Source of the DNA: Saprospiraceae bacterium
GTDB lineage: Bacteria > Bacteroidota > Bacteroidia > Chitinophagales > Saprospiraceae
Direction of reading: 5' to 3'
NCBI GenBank assembly: GCA_017985675.1
Contig: JAGNXB010000021.1
Location: forward strand, 1-37,922
Length of the DNA: 37,922 bases
Shown: positions 22,132-30,541 of the stretch, in pieces
Numbering within the stretch: the stretch's first letter is position 1
How the letters are laid out: every line of letters starts with the position of its first letter
The notes under the pieces: generated by a model
What the model was told of the DNA's origin: nothing
The model's input: the letters and a program-made list of their open reading frames with translations, nothing else
Database searches by the model: none
Position numbers and translations under genes: made by a program

Positions 22132-22935
22132 TTAATTGGGTTTAACAACGTTTGCGGTATCCACAGTGGCCATCCCGCTAACCGGAATAGCAGATGTATT
22201 TAACGCATTTTCATTTTCATTATAAGCCATTCCTTTAGCTTGCGCCTGTAAGGAACGTATATAGTGGATAACCTGCCATCTTTCTTCATAAGAAAGTTTA
22301 TCAGCATAGCTACCCATGACATTTAAGCCATACATAATACTATGATAGAAACGTCCTTCTGAAGAAGAGATAAAAGGATCAGATATCAAATTAGCAGGTT
22401 GCGCAGGATACACACCGCCATCATCACGCACAAGGTAGCCTGCTCCATCACCTTTATCACCATGACAAATAGCACAATTTATAGTGTAGAGATCCTTTCC
22501 GATAGCAAGGCCTTTTTCAGTAATAGGAAAAGGATTTTTGACTATTTGCGCTGTTGCTAAAAGTCGATCTTCCGGGGTATCTGCATAATAATAAGGAACG
22601 GCACCATTTGCAGGTGTATAGATGGCATTTTGGTTAAAAGCTCCAGAAAGCATGTCCCCATTATTGGTGCCAGCGTAGCCTCTTGCTATGGTACCTTTGA
22701 TGGGATTGCGGGGGGCTGCAAGACCTTTACGGCCTAGCACACTTTCCTTTTCCCATGTATTGAGTCCATAATCAAAATAGACATTGGCTTCATAGGCAAC
22801 GGAGTGTGCCATGTCAGGCATAAATTCATGTCCGCTTTGATTGCCACCTGCTTTGGAACATGAAACCAGACCTCCAGCAAAAAGTGCAAATAAGGCCAGA
22901 CTAACTAGTCCAAAATTATATGATTTGCTTTGCAT
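22132..22935 (-). CDS. actE: Alternative complex III subunit ActE, monoheme cytochrome c lipoprotein
   Basis: A 267-residue lipoprotein. The signal ends in LVSC, lipidated Cys26, followed by MPDMAHSVAYEANVYFDYG, a segment characteristic of ActE. One heme c site CAICH (Cys154, Cys157, His158) has a likely axial Met207 in LNVMGSYADKLS, and RWQVIHYIRSLQ forms the final cytochrome c helix. In ACIII this subunit carries electrons from the ActA/ActB chain towards the oxidase. The C-terminal 30 residues are polar and probably flexible. It is spaced 16 bases from actF. Confidence 0.94.
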   Translation of the reverse strand: MQSKSYNFGLVSLALFALFAGGLVSCSKAGGNQSGHEFMPDMAHSVAYEANVYFDYGLNTWEKESVLGRKGLAAPRNPIKGTIARGYAGTNNGDMLSGAFNQNAIYTPANGAVPYYYADTPEDRLLATAQIVKNPFPITEKGLAIGKDLYTINCAICHGDKGDGAGYLVRDDGGVYPAQPANLISDPFISSSEGRFYHSIMYGLNVMGSYADKLSYEERWQVIHYIRSLQAQAKGMAYNENENALNTSAIPVSGMATVDTANVVKPN

Positions 22936-22946
22936 ACTAGGCTGAA

Positions 22947-23477
22947 TTAAATTGTTTTAGAGTGCACTTCTTCAGCACCTGTTTTTTGAAAAAAGGCCTT
23001 AAGCTGATCGATTGTACTTTCCTGGGCGTGAGCTGTATTAAATGCAATACAAAATTTATCATCGGAAATCCGATCATCAAGTACTGTATTTGTCACTCCC
23101 GGGCCTAAGCCGCAGACGGTATAAAAAGAAACAACCATACCAATTGCTGCAAAAAGAACGGTCAACTCAAAGGTTATAGGAATGAATGCCGGAACAGACC
23201 AGTATGGTTTTCCTCCAAAAATGATGGGCCAGTCACGGGTGAAAATCCAGGTCATAGCCAGAAATGCTGTCAAGGTTCCTAAAGAACCAAAGATGAAACC
23301 TGCGATATGCAACCGGGATTCTTCCAAGTGTAATACTTTGTCTAAACCATGCACAGGAAAGGGTGTGTACACGTCCATGATATCCAAATGCTGTGCATTA
23401 GCTTCCTGGATAGCTTTCATCAGGACCTCTTCATCGTGGTATAGTCCAAAAAGGACTTCTTTGTGTTGTTGATTCAT
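22947..23477 (-). CDS. actD: Alternative complex III subunit ActD (DUF3341)
   Basis: A 176-residue protein of the DUF3341/ActD family. The N-terminal cytoplasmic part (FGLYHDEEVLMKAIQEANAQHLDIMDVYTPFPVHGLDKVL) is followed by two helices (FIFGSLGTLTAFLAMTWIF and FELTVLFAAIGMVVSFYTVCGLGPG), and the C-terminal half (DDKFCIAFNT, LKAFFQKTGAEEV) resembles a ferredoxin-like fold. No cofactor motif is present, so the role is structural. Gaps to actC and actE are 17 and 11 bases. Confidence 0.93.
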   Translation of the reverse strand: MNQQHKEVLFGLYHDEEVLMKAIQEANAQHLDIMDVYTPFPVHGLDKVLHLEESRLHIAGFIFGSLGTLTAFLAMTWIFTRDWPIIFGGKPYWSVPAFIPITFELTVLFAAIGMVVSFYTVCGLGPGVTNTVLDDRISDDKFCIAFNTAHAQESTIDQLKAFFQKTGAEEVHSKTI

Positions 23478-23494
23478 GGTCTCAGGTATGGAGA

Positions 23495-24910
23495 TTAATG
23501 AGCATTTTCATTATGAACTTCTTCCTTGTGCGCGTGCTTTGCTTTTGGTCCAACATATTGATCCCCCGCCGTTTTCAAAATGTGTTTCACCTCTGCAATG
23601 GCAACCACTGGTGCAACCCGGGTAAAGGCCAGATACAAGGTAAAGAAGATTCCCATCGAACCAATATAGATACCTATCTCAACCCATGTCGGTGTGTAGT
23701 AACTCCAGCTTGATGGCAGGTAATCCCGGGCAAGTGTAGTGGCGATGATTACAAATCGCTCAAACCACATTCCAATATTCACAAATATGGACATCAAAAA
23801 CGTCCAATAAATAGACCGACGAATTTTTTTGATCCAAAAAATCTGGGGTGAAAGCACATTACATGCCATCATTCCAAAATAGGACCACCAGTATATTCCA
23901 AACGCCCTGTTGAAAAATGCAAACTGTTCGTAAATATATCCGGAATACCAGGCTATAAAAAGTTCAGTGAGGTAAGCTACTCCTACTATTGTTCCTGTGA
24001 GCAGAATCACCTTGTTCATCGACTCAATATGATTAATCGTGATATACTGTTCCAGGTGCAGTATTTTCCTTGTAATAATCATCAACGTTTGAACCATGGC
24101 AAATCCAGAAAAGATGGCCCCGGCCACAAAATAAGGCGGGAAGATGGTGGTATGCCATCCTGGAATAACGGATGTAGCAAAGTCAAAGCTTACAATAGTG
24201 TGAACCGACAATACCAGTGGTGTTGCAAGACCGGCAAGAATCAAGGATAGTGACTCCCAACGTTGCCAATGTTTTGCGGATCCCGTCCAACCGAAAGATA
24301 GAAAGTTGTACACTTTTTTCCTGAATCCGGATGCCCGATCACGCACTGTAGCAAAATCAGGAACAAGACCGGTGTACCAAAATAATAACGATACGGTAAA
24401 ATAGGTACTGATAGCAAAAATATCCCAAAGGAGTGGTGAATTAAAGTTAACCCACAAAGGACCACGAGTATTCGGATATGGAAACATAAAAAAGTCAAAC
24501 CAGGGACGTCCTGTGTGGATAGCGGGAAACAGACCTGCGCACATAACCGCAAAAATGGTCATAGCTTCTGCTGCACGGTTCACGCCAGTACGCCATTTCT
24601 GGCGGAAAAGTAGGAGGATGGCTGAAATCAGCGTTCCTGCGTGACCAATACCGATCCACCATACAAAGTTGGTAATATCATAACCCCAACCAATGGTGCG
24701 ATTTAGATTCCAGGATCCGATGCCAAACCAAACAGTCCATGCTATGGAAAACAATCCAAACGACATGACAGCCACAGAAATTAGAAAAGCCGAAATCCAG
24801 GCTAATCCAGGTGCTTTTTCTGTAGGCGTACATAAATCTTCCGTGATGTTGTGGTAAGACTTATTCCCTTCGATTAATGGCAACCTTACAGGAGAAATAG
24901 GCGTATGCAT
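23495..24910 (-). CDS. actC: Alternative complex III subunit ActC (NrfD/PsrC-like quinol-binding subunit)
   Basis: A 471-residue NrfD-family membrane protein with about ten helices. Motifs include WGYDITNFVWWIGIGHAGTLISAILLLFRQKWRTGVNRAAEAMTIFAVMCAGLFP in its first half (helix pair near the quinol site), FDFATSVIPGWHTTIFPPYFVAGAIFSGFAMV and WYSGYIYEQFAFFNRAFG. It would oxidise menaquinol at the periplasmic side next to the ActB iron-sulfur chain. The C-terminus is Lys/His-rich (KHAHKEEVHNENAH). It is encoded 26 bases after actB. Confidence 0.95.
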   Translation of the reverse strand: MHTPISPVRLPLIEGNKSYHNITEDLCTPTEKAPGLAWISAFLISVAVMSFGLFSIAWTVWFGIGSWNLNRTIGWGYDITNFVWWIGIGHAGTLISAILLLFRQKWRTGVNRAAEAMTIFAVMCAGLFPAIHTGRPWFDFFMFPYPNTRGPLWVNFNSPLLWDIFAISTYFTVSLLFWYTGLVPDFATVRDRASGFRKKVYNFLSFGWTGSAKHWQRWESLSLILAGLATPLVLSVHTIVSFDFATSVIPGWHTTIFPPYFVAGAIFSGFAMVQTLMIITRKILHLEQYITINHIESMNKVILLTGTIVGVAYLTELFIAWYSGYIYEQFAFFNRAFGIYWWSYFGMMACNVLSPQIFWIKKIRRSIYWTFLMSIFVNIGMWFERFVIIATTLARDYLPSSWSYYTPTWVEIGIYIGSMGIFFTLYLAFTRVAPVVAIAEVKHILKTAGDQYVGPKAKHAHKEEVHNENAH

Positions 24911-24936
24911 ATAATCCTTGCTTTTAGCGTTTTTAA

Positions 24937-27900
24937 TTAGCTTTCAAGGGAAGCTTCCCGGTTAAGCACTTTTGCCTGATAATTCACAGATGGACGAGTA
25001 TTTACCTCTTCCAATACCTGATAAACTAAAGGCGATTCCAAATTTTTATTCAGTTGACTTTCCTTGTTATTAAAGTCACCAAACGTGATCGCACCTGTAG
25101 GACAAGCCGTCATGCAAGCAGATTTTACATCTCCGTCACGCAACAAACGACCTTCTTTTTTAGCTGTAAGTTTGCCTTCCTGAATCCGTTGGACACAGAA
25201 GCTGCATTTTTCCATTACACCGCGCGACCGAACGGTGACATCAGGATTCAACACCATACGGGTCAGATTATCTGCTCCAAATGGGGTTTCTTCATTTGTT
25301 AACCTTGGTTCATTGGCAGGGAAAAGATCCGCCTTGGTATAGTCCAGCCAATTAAATCGGCGTACTTTATAAGGACAGTTATTAGCACAGTACCTCGTTC
25401 CTATGCAACGGTTGTAAGCCATTTGATTTAGTCCCTCCGAACTATGGTTCGTAGCTGATACCGGGCATACATTTTCACAAGGAGCATTGTCGCAATGCTG
25501 GCACATCATGGGCTGATAAACGACATTCGGATTTTCCAGCTCACCATAAAAGTAGCGGTCGATGCGAAGCCATGTCATTTCATGATGCCTGAACACCTCA
25601 CGTTTGCCTACGACAGGTACGTTATTTTCTGCCATACAAGCCACTGAACAGGCACCACAGCCAATACAAGCAGACAAGTCAATGTGCATACCCCAATGGT
25701 GACCCATGGCGTACACATCGTCATAGCTTGGATAGAGTGTTTTATCATTCAGGAACTGAAACTCTTCCCGTTTATGAGATATCTTTTCACCCAATTCCTT
25801 CACATCAGCCAGGTTACCCTGGAAGATAACAGAGCGATTAACGAGTGATCCCTGGTATCCTTCACCAATTGTGGCTATAGTTTTTTCATCAACATTAATT
25901 GTTTTGCCTGATTTTGTATCCTTCCCTGTCACACCCATCGTGTGATGGTGTTGGACACAAGCAAACTCTTTGTCACTTCCTGTTTTTTCGCCTATGGAAA
26001 CATTACCATTAAAATAGGTGGCATAACCATTGGCGTCATTTGAAAGCCATTGCTGGACCTCCGTGCCGATGCCCTTTCCTGCAGTACCTGCAACCCTACG
26101 TCCATAACCCAAAGCTATTGCGTAGGTACCGGGTGCAAGTCCAAATTGATGTACAATCGTTGCATTACGAATTACACCGTTGATATCTACCTTTACGATA
26201 TCGCCATCCTTCATGCCTTTGAAGTAGGTATAACTATTGCCCCCTTCCCAGGTCAGTGGAACAAACAAATAATTACCCCAAACGCAACGTGTCACTGGGT
26301 CTGGCATTTCCTGCAACCAGGGGTTATTGGCAAACTGGCCGGCACCCATGTTAATCGACTCGAAAAACACTATTTCTTCTCCACTGGATGGTTTGGAAAT
26401 TCCATCAGCAATTGTGGTCATATCCACTCCAGAAACGCCGGAAAAAGAAGGCACAGAAAGGGTAATCAAGCCGTCGTGCAGTCCATTATCCCAAAAACTA
26501 TTAAACGTAGCAAATGCAGACTGACGCGCAAAAAATTCGCGTTGCCATACTGCTTTTACGTAATCATAATAAGGCTGATCAGAGGTAACAACCAGATTTG
26601 GGCTTTCTGCCCATACCAACAGACTTTCTTCCCACTGCCTTCCTTTGAAAAGGGGCGCGATTGTAGGTTGTAATAGATATACTTGATCTGTTTTCGGTTG
26701 GGCATCGCCCCATGATTCCAGATTGTGGTTGGCAGGTGTGACAAAATCACACAGGGCACCCGTTTCATCCAGTGTGAGGTTGCAGGATATTTTTGTTTTG
26801 ACCTTAGAGATGGCCTCTGTAAATGCAACATTATACGCCGAATCAAAAGCTGGATTACCATCCAAAACAATCAGTGTATTAATGTTACCAGTGGCCATAT
26901 CGGTCACCAACTGCTTGAGGTCTTTGTCATTGCCCTGGCGCTGGAAGGAATGGTCATTAAACGTAACCGTTGTACCCACGTTTCCTAGCAAGTCGTTGAT
27001 CCGGGCAACAAGGGTTTGTTCTGCCGGATTATTTGAACCACTTACTACAAGGGATTGTCCACTCTGAGCAACAAGATCTGATGCAGCTTTTTTAAGTGCG
27101 GCAGAAGCTTTTGCATTTAAAGCAGGCGCTGAAATAGAAGAAGCGCCTTTAGCCTGTGCAATTTCATTGTACAGAAATGCAATGGCGGCGCCTTGCTCAG
27201 AAGGTTTTATTATGATCCGGTGATCGGCATTCGATCCGGTCATGGAGATGAAACTCTCTACTTGATAATGCCTTGACATTGCCGCATTAGCCGTATCCTT
27301 TATCTTTCTACCGGCAGCATATGCGTTGGCATATTCTACAGGCGAAATCCAGGTGCCCAAAAAGTCAGCACCAACACTTACTATGGTTTTAGCTTTATCA
27401 AAATGATAGGATGGAATGACTCGAATGCCATAAGTGGCTTGTTGAGCATCTAATAGGCCGGAAGCAGATATGGGATCATATTGTACCCAAGTAGTGCCTG
27501 GATATTTAGCTATGAATTCATTAATAGCTGAGCGGCCGGAAGGACTTAATACCGTCCTGGATACCAAGCGGGTCGTGCCGCCCGCCGCAAGTGTCTCGCG
27601 AATTGTTTTGTCAACAGAAGTCCAATCGGAAGGAGTGACTTGACCATTTGCCACTTTGCCCGGAGCCTGTAAACGATAGGTATCATACAGGGATAAAACG
27701 GCAGCCTGAGCTCGTGCACTGGTACCTCCTTTAGTAAGGGGGGAAAGTGCATTGCCTTCCACTTTAATTGGTCGACCTTCCCTTGTTTTTACCAGCACAG
27801 GAACAATATCTCCACCATCCAGGATTGCACTTGCATAATATGCAGCGACACCTGGAACAATGGCATCGGGTTTTACAACATAAGGGATCGCCTTTTTAAT

Positions 27901-28122
27901 GGGGATTTCACAACTGGCCGCGACAGTAGCCGCTCCAAGACTGAAACCTAAAAATTTCAGAAAATCTCTACGAGAAGTTTCCAGTCGTGCCATTTGGTCA
28001 TCAACTGCAAGTTCTTCCATAACAGATGTTTCCGGAAACTCCCGGCGAGCCGCTTCCAATATCTCCGGTTCGTTCCGAAGATCTTGTGCACTGATCCACA
28101 TTTCCTTGTTAGGCTGCTTCAT
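24937..28122 (-). CDS. actB: Alternative complex III subunit ActB (molybdopterin-oxidoreductase-like plus iron-sulfur domain)
   Basis: A 1061-residue fusion of a molybdopterin-oxidoreductase-like domain, which in ACIII holds no molybdenum, with a ferredoxin-like domain. A variant Tat signal lies internally (SRRDFLKFLGFSLGAATVAASC, Arg51-Arg52) after about 50 residues, typical of the extended-Tat ActB form. The C-terminal domain has 15 cluster cysteines: CIGCGACSVAC (819-829), CQHCDNAPCENVC (874-886), CIGTRYCANNC (906-916), CSFC (973, 976) and CMTAC (1003, 1007). Thr at the position where CIGCRYC would have its second Cys leaves one site with three ligands, fitting three [4Fe-4S] and one [3Fe-4S]. 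Confidence 0.96.
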   Translation of the reverse strand: MKQPNKEMWISAQDLRNEPEILEAARREFPETSVMEELAVDDQMARLETSRRDFLKFLGFSLGAATVAASCEIPIKKAIPYVVKPDAIVPGVAAYYASAILDGGDIVPVLVKTREGRPIKVEGNALSPLTKGGTSARAQAAVLSLYDTYRLQAPGKVANGQVTPSDWTSVDKTIRETLAAGGTTRLVSRTVLSPSGRSAINEFIAKYPGTTWVQYDPISASGLLDAQQATYGIRVIPSYHFDKAKTIVSVGADFLGTWISPVEYANAYAAGRKIKDTANAAMSRHYQVESFISMTGSNADHRIIIKPSEQGAAIAFLYNEIAQAKGASSISAPALNAKASAALKKAASDLVAQSGQSLVVSGSNNPAEQTLVARINDLLGNVGTTVTFNDHSFQRQGNDKDLKQLVTDMATGNINTLIVLDGNPAFDSAYNVAFTEAISKVKTKISCNLTLDETGALCDFVTPANHNLESWGDAQPKTDQVYLLQPTIAPLFKGRQWEESLLVWAESPNLVVTSDQPYYDYVKAVWQREFFARQSAFATFNSFWDNGLHDGLITLSVPSFSGVSGVDMTTIADGISKPSSGEEIVFFESINMGAGQFANNPWLQEMPDPVTRCVWGNYLFVPLTWEGGNSYTYFKGMKDGDIVKVDINGVIRNATIVHQFGLAPGTYAIALGYGRRVAGTAGKGIGTEVQQWLSNDANGYATYFNGNVSIGEKTGSDKEFACVQHHHTMGVTGKDTKSGKTINVDEKTIATIGEGYQGSLVNRSVIFQGNLADVKELGEKISHKREEFQFLNDKTLYPSYDDVYAMGHHWGMHIDLSACIGCGACSVACMAENNVPVVGKREVFRHHEMTWLRIDRYFYGELENPNVVYQPMMCQHCDNAPCENVCPVSATNHSSEGLNQMAYNRCIGTRYCANNCPYKVRRFNWLDYTKADLFPANEPRLTNEETPFGADNLTRMVLNPDVTVRSRGVMEKCSFCVQRIQEGKLTAKKEGRLLRDGDVKSACMTACPTGAITFGDFNNKESQLNKNLESPLVYQVLEEVNTRPSVNYQAKVLNREASLES

Positions 28123-28160
28123 AGAAGGGTGGTATTGCTAATCAATTGTGATTACGAAAT

Positions 28161-29573
28161 TTAATAATGGCATTTTTGACATTCAGTACCGCCAATTTCT
28201 TCGACAGTGACTTTATCCCTTTTCCCAGATGCCAACTCTTTATGGTATTGTGCGTACGATTTATAGTACTCGTTGTCCGCAAATTTCACTTCTGTTTGGC
28301 GGTGGCAATTTATACACCATCCCATTGAAAGTGTGGAATATTGCTTAACAACACCCATTTCTTCGACTTTACCATGACACTGTTGACAAGCTACTTTACC
28401 TACCGCGACATGCTGGGCATGATTAAAATAAACGTGATCTGGCAAATTGTGGATTCGGACCCATTCAATTGGGCCATACAGCTCAGACTTTGATTCACTG
28501 GTGAGTGCATCAACGATATCTTCCCACTGTTGTTTGACCAACTTCTCACCTTTATTATCCAGAGCTACCAATTCCTTATCAGCCACATAGGTGTCAGCCA
28601 TCCACTTTTTGTAAATCTGCTCTACTTCTGCCCGTGATAGGTTTTCATAATTTTCGATGTACTTGTCTGTAACCGGGTCAAAACCTACAGAGACAAAAAT
28701 CTTAGCTAACTCTGCAGTGCCATACATAGAGCCTTTTTTAATGGCTTTGTGGCAATTCATACAAGTATTGGTTGCAGGTATAGTGGCTTGCTTACTCCTC
28801 CGTGCACCATCATGACAATACTGGCAATCTATTTTGTGCACTCCTGCGTGTGTAGCGTGAGAAAATTTGATAGGTTGTTCAGGCTCATAGTTTTGCTGAC
28901 GACCAAAAGCAACAGCATTGTTCACAGTAGTATAACCCCCTAGTACAATTAGTGCAAATACAACAAACGCAATAACAGAACGCGAAGTAAGAATCTGACT
29001 CAAAGTTTGCCTAGGCAAATTAGTTTCACCAGAGGCAACCCGATTCATGTGATCCAGGTTGCTGATGATACGCGCCATTACGATAGCAATCAGTGCCAAC
29101 AAAAGAGCAAGTGACCCATAAATTAAACCATAATTCGTTTTGGGTTGGGGTGCTAATGTCGCGGCACCTGCTGTCGGAGCTGCAGCGCCACCTTCTTTTC
29201 CGGTATATACGGCGTCCACATAAGTAAGGATTGAAGCGATTTCGTCATCTGTAAGATTTGGAAATGGGTTCATTAAAACCTTGTTCCATTCATTATAAAT
29301 GGCTACAGCGTAAGGGTCGCCACTTGCAATGACCGCCTGGCTGTTTCGAATCCAGGAATACAATACTGTTTCCTTGCCGACCCATCGTTCCTGTACACCA
29401 CCCAATGCAGGCCCTGTCAGCTTATCTTTCATATTGCGATTGTGGCACTGGGCACAATTCGCTTTGAATAATTGCTTTCCGAGGTCAACGGACACTTCTC
29501 CGTTAACGGAGATCGCACTCAACAGGAAGGCAATCAGTACTAAAGGCTTGGTAATGAGTTGCATATTCACCAT
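28161..29573 (-). CDS. actA: Alternative complex III subunit ActA with six heme c sites
   Basis: A 470-residue multiheme cytochrome c, first gene of the operon. After a signal sequence there is a monoheme cytochrome c domain (CAQCH at 40-44, possible axial Met near 101), a Gly/Ala-rich linker, two membrane helices (about 148-170 and 198-217) and a pentaheme domain with CQYCH (250), CMNCH (271), CQQCH (396), CINCH (420) and CQKCH (465), the last one residue from the C-terminus. The N-terminal cytochrome is an addition to the pentaheme core described for Rhodothermus ActA. Either ATG at 29573 or 29564 could be used. A consensus promoter lies about 30 bases upstream. Confidence 0.95.
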   Translation of the reverse strand: MVNMQLITKPLVLIAFLLSAISVNGEVSVDLGKQLFKANCAQCHNRNMKDKLTGPALGGVQERWVGKETVLYSWIRNSQAVIASGDPYAVAIYNEWNKVLMNPFPNLTDDEIASILTYVDAVYTGKEGGAAAPTAGAATLAPQPKTNYGLIYGSLALLLALIAIVMARIISNLDHMNRVASGETNLPRQTLSQILTSRSVIAFVVFALIVLGGYTTVNNAVAFGRQQNYEPEQPIKFSHATHAGVHKIDCQYCHDGARRSKQATIPATNTCMNCHKAIKKGSMYGTAELAKIFVSVGFDPVTDKYIENYENLSRAEVEQIYKKWMADTYVADKELVALDNKGEKLVKQQWEDIVDALTSESKSELYGPIEWVRIHNLPDHVYFNHAQHVAVGKVACQQCHGKVEEMGVVKQYSTLSMGWCINCHRQTEVKFADNEYYKSYAQYHKELASGKRDKVTVEEIGGTECQKCHY

Positions 29574-29602
29574 ACGTGGGAATTGTCATTTTTTTGTCAC
29601 GG

Positions 29603-29633
29603 CAAAAATACAATTAGGATTGACCCGCACCAA
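29603..29633 (-). promoter_or_regulatory. Promoter of the act-cox supra-operon (TTG, 20-nt spacer, TATTTTTG)
   Basis: On the minus strand TTG (29633-29631), a 20-base spacer and TATTTTTG (29610-29603) match the Bacteroidetes consensus completely. Transcription would start near 29597, about 24 bases before the actA ATG. All 15 downstream genes have gaps of 42 bases or less, so this probably drives the whole cluster. Confidence 0.75.
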
Positions 29634-29676
29634 TTAAAGATGAAATCACCGCATTATTTAGATGAATTCTAAATTA

Positions 29677-30471
29677 TCAAACAGAAACTTCTGCCTTAAT
29701 GTGCGGATGTGGCTCGTAGTTTTCTAATTGAAAATCACTATAGTCAAAGCCGAAAATATCATTAACCGCTGGATTTAAAGTCATCTTTGGAAGTGGTTTA
29801 AATGTACGGGTTAATTGGAGTTTGGCCTGGTCAATATGATTGTTGTACAAGTGAACATCACCAAAGGTGTGGACAAAGTCACCGGGCTGGAGTCCGGCTG
29901 CCTTTGCCATCATCAAAGTAAGCAGCGCATATGATGCGATATTGAAAGGCACCCCAAGAAATACATCAGCCGATCGCTGATAAAGTTGACAGGACAAACG
30001 CCCATCACTGACGTAAAATTGAAACAAACAGTGGCAGGGGCTCAGTGCCATCTTATCGAGATCACCTACATTCCAGGCCGACACGACCATGCGTCGGGAA
30101 TCGGGTTGTTCTCGCAACATGCGCAATACCTCGACAATCTGATCATGTGTACGGCCGTCTGCACCAGTCCAGGAACGCCACTGATGGCCATAAACGGGAC
30201 CCAATTCGCCCTGTTCATCTGCCCATTCATTCCAAATACGTACACCGTTATCTTGCAAGTATTTCACATTGGTTTCACCTTTTAAGAACCAAAGGAGCTC
30301 ATAAATGATCGATTTGAGATGGAGCTTCTTCGTGGTTACCATGGGGAAGCCCTCATTGAGATCAAATCGCATTTGGTACCCGAATACACTCAAAGTGCCC
30401 GTTCCGGTACGATCACTTTTCGATGTACCTTTATCCAGGATATGGCGAAGTAGGTCGTGATATTGGCGCAT
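29677..30471 (-). CDS. thyA: Thymidylate synthase
   Basis: A 264-residue enzyme, the same length as E. coli ThyA, making dTMP from dUMP with methylene-tetrahydrofolate. The catalytic Cys146 is in [14 protein letters not shown]. Other signature regions are [13 protein letters not shown] (phosphate-binding Arg), [58 protein letters not shown] and [15 protein letters not shown]. It is a stand-alone gene divergent from ubiD; a -7 element TAGTTTTG is present upstream. Confidence 0.98.
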   Translation of the reverse strand: MRQYHDLLRHILDKGTSKSDRTGTGTLSVFGYQMRFDLNEGFPMVTTKKLHLKSIIYELLWFLKGETNVKYLQDNGVRIWNEWADEQGELGPVYGHQWRSWTGADGRTHDQIVEVLRMLREQPDSRRMVVSAWNVGDLDKMALSPCHCLFQFYVSDGRLSCQLYQRSADVFLGVPFNIASYALLTLMMAKAAGLQPGDFVHTFGDVHLYNNHIDQAKLQLTRTFKPLPKMTLNPAVNDIFGFDYSDFQLENYEPHPHIKAEVSV

Positions 30472-30487
30472 ATTTTTTTCCGTTGGC

Positions 30488-30495
30488 CAAAACTA
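30488..30495 (-). promoter_or_regulatory. -7 element for thyA
   Basis: Minus-strand TAGTTTTG matches TAnnTTTG, 16 bases before the thyA ATG. A TTG at the -33 distance is not clear, so only half of the promoter is supported. Confidence 0.45.
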
Positions 30496-30541
30496 CAAAC
30501 TACCACCCATTTCGATTGTTTGTGTCATAAAAAGAAACAAG

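Noticed and set aside
23182..23472. 96-residue plus-strand ORF opposite actD
   Set aside because: It is a mirror of the confidently identified ActD coding region, like the other long antisense frames in the act-cox cluster.
24937..28122. ActB as an active molybdenum oxidoreductase
   Set aside because: The operon context and C-terminal cluster pattern identify it as the ACIII subunit, whose molybdopterin-like domain carries no molybdenum in known members.
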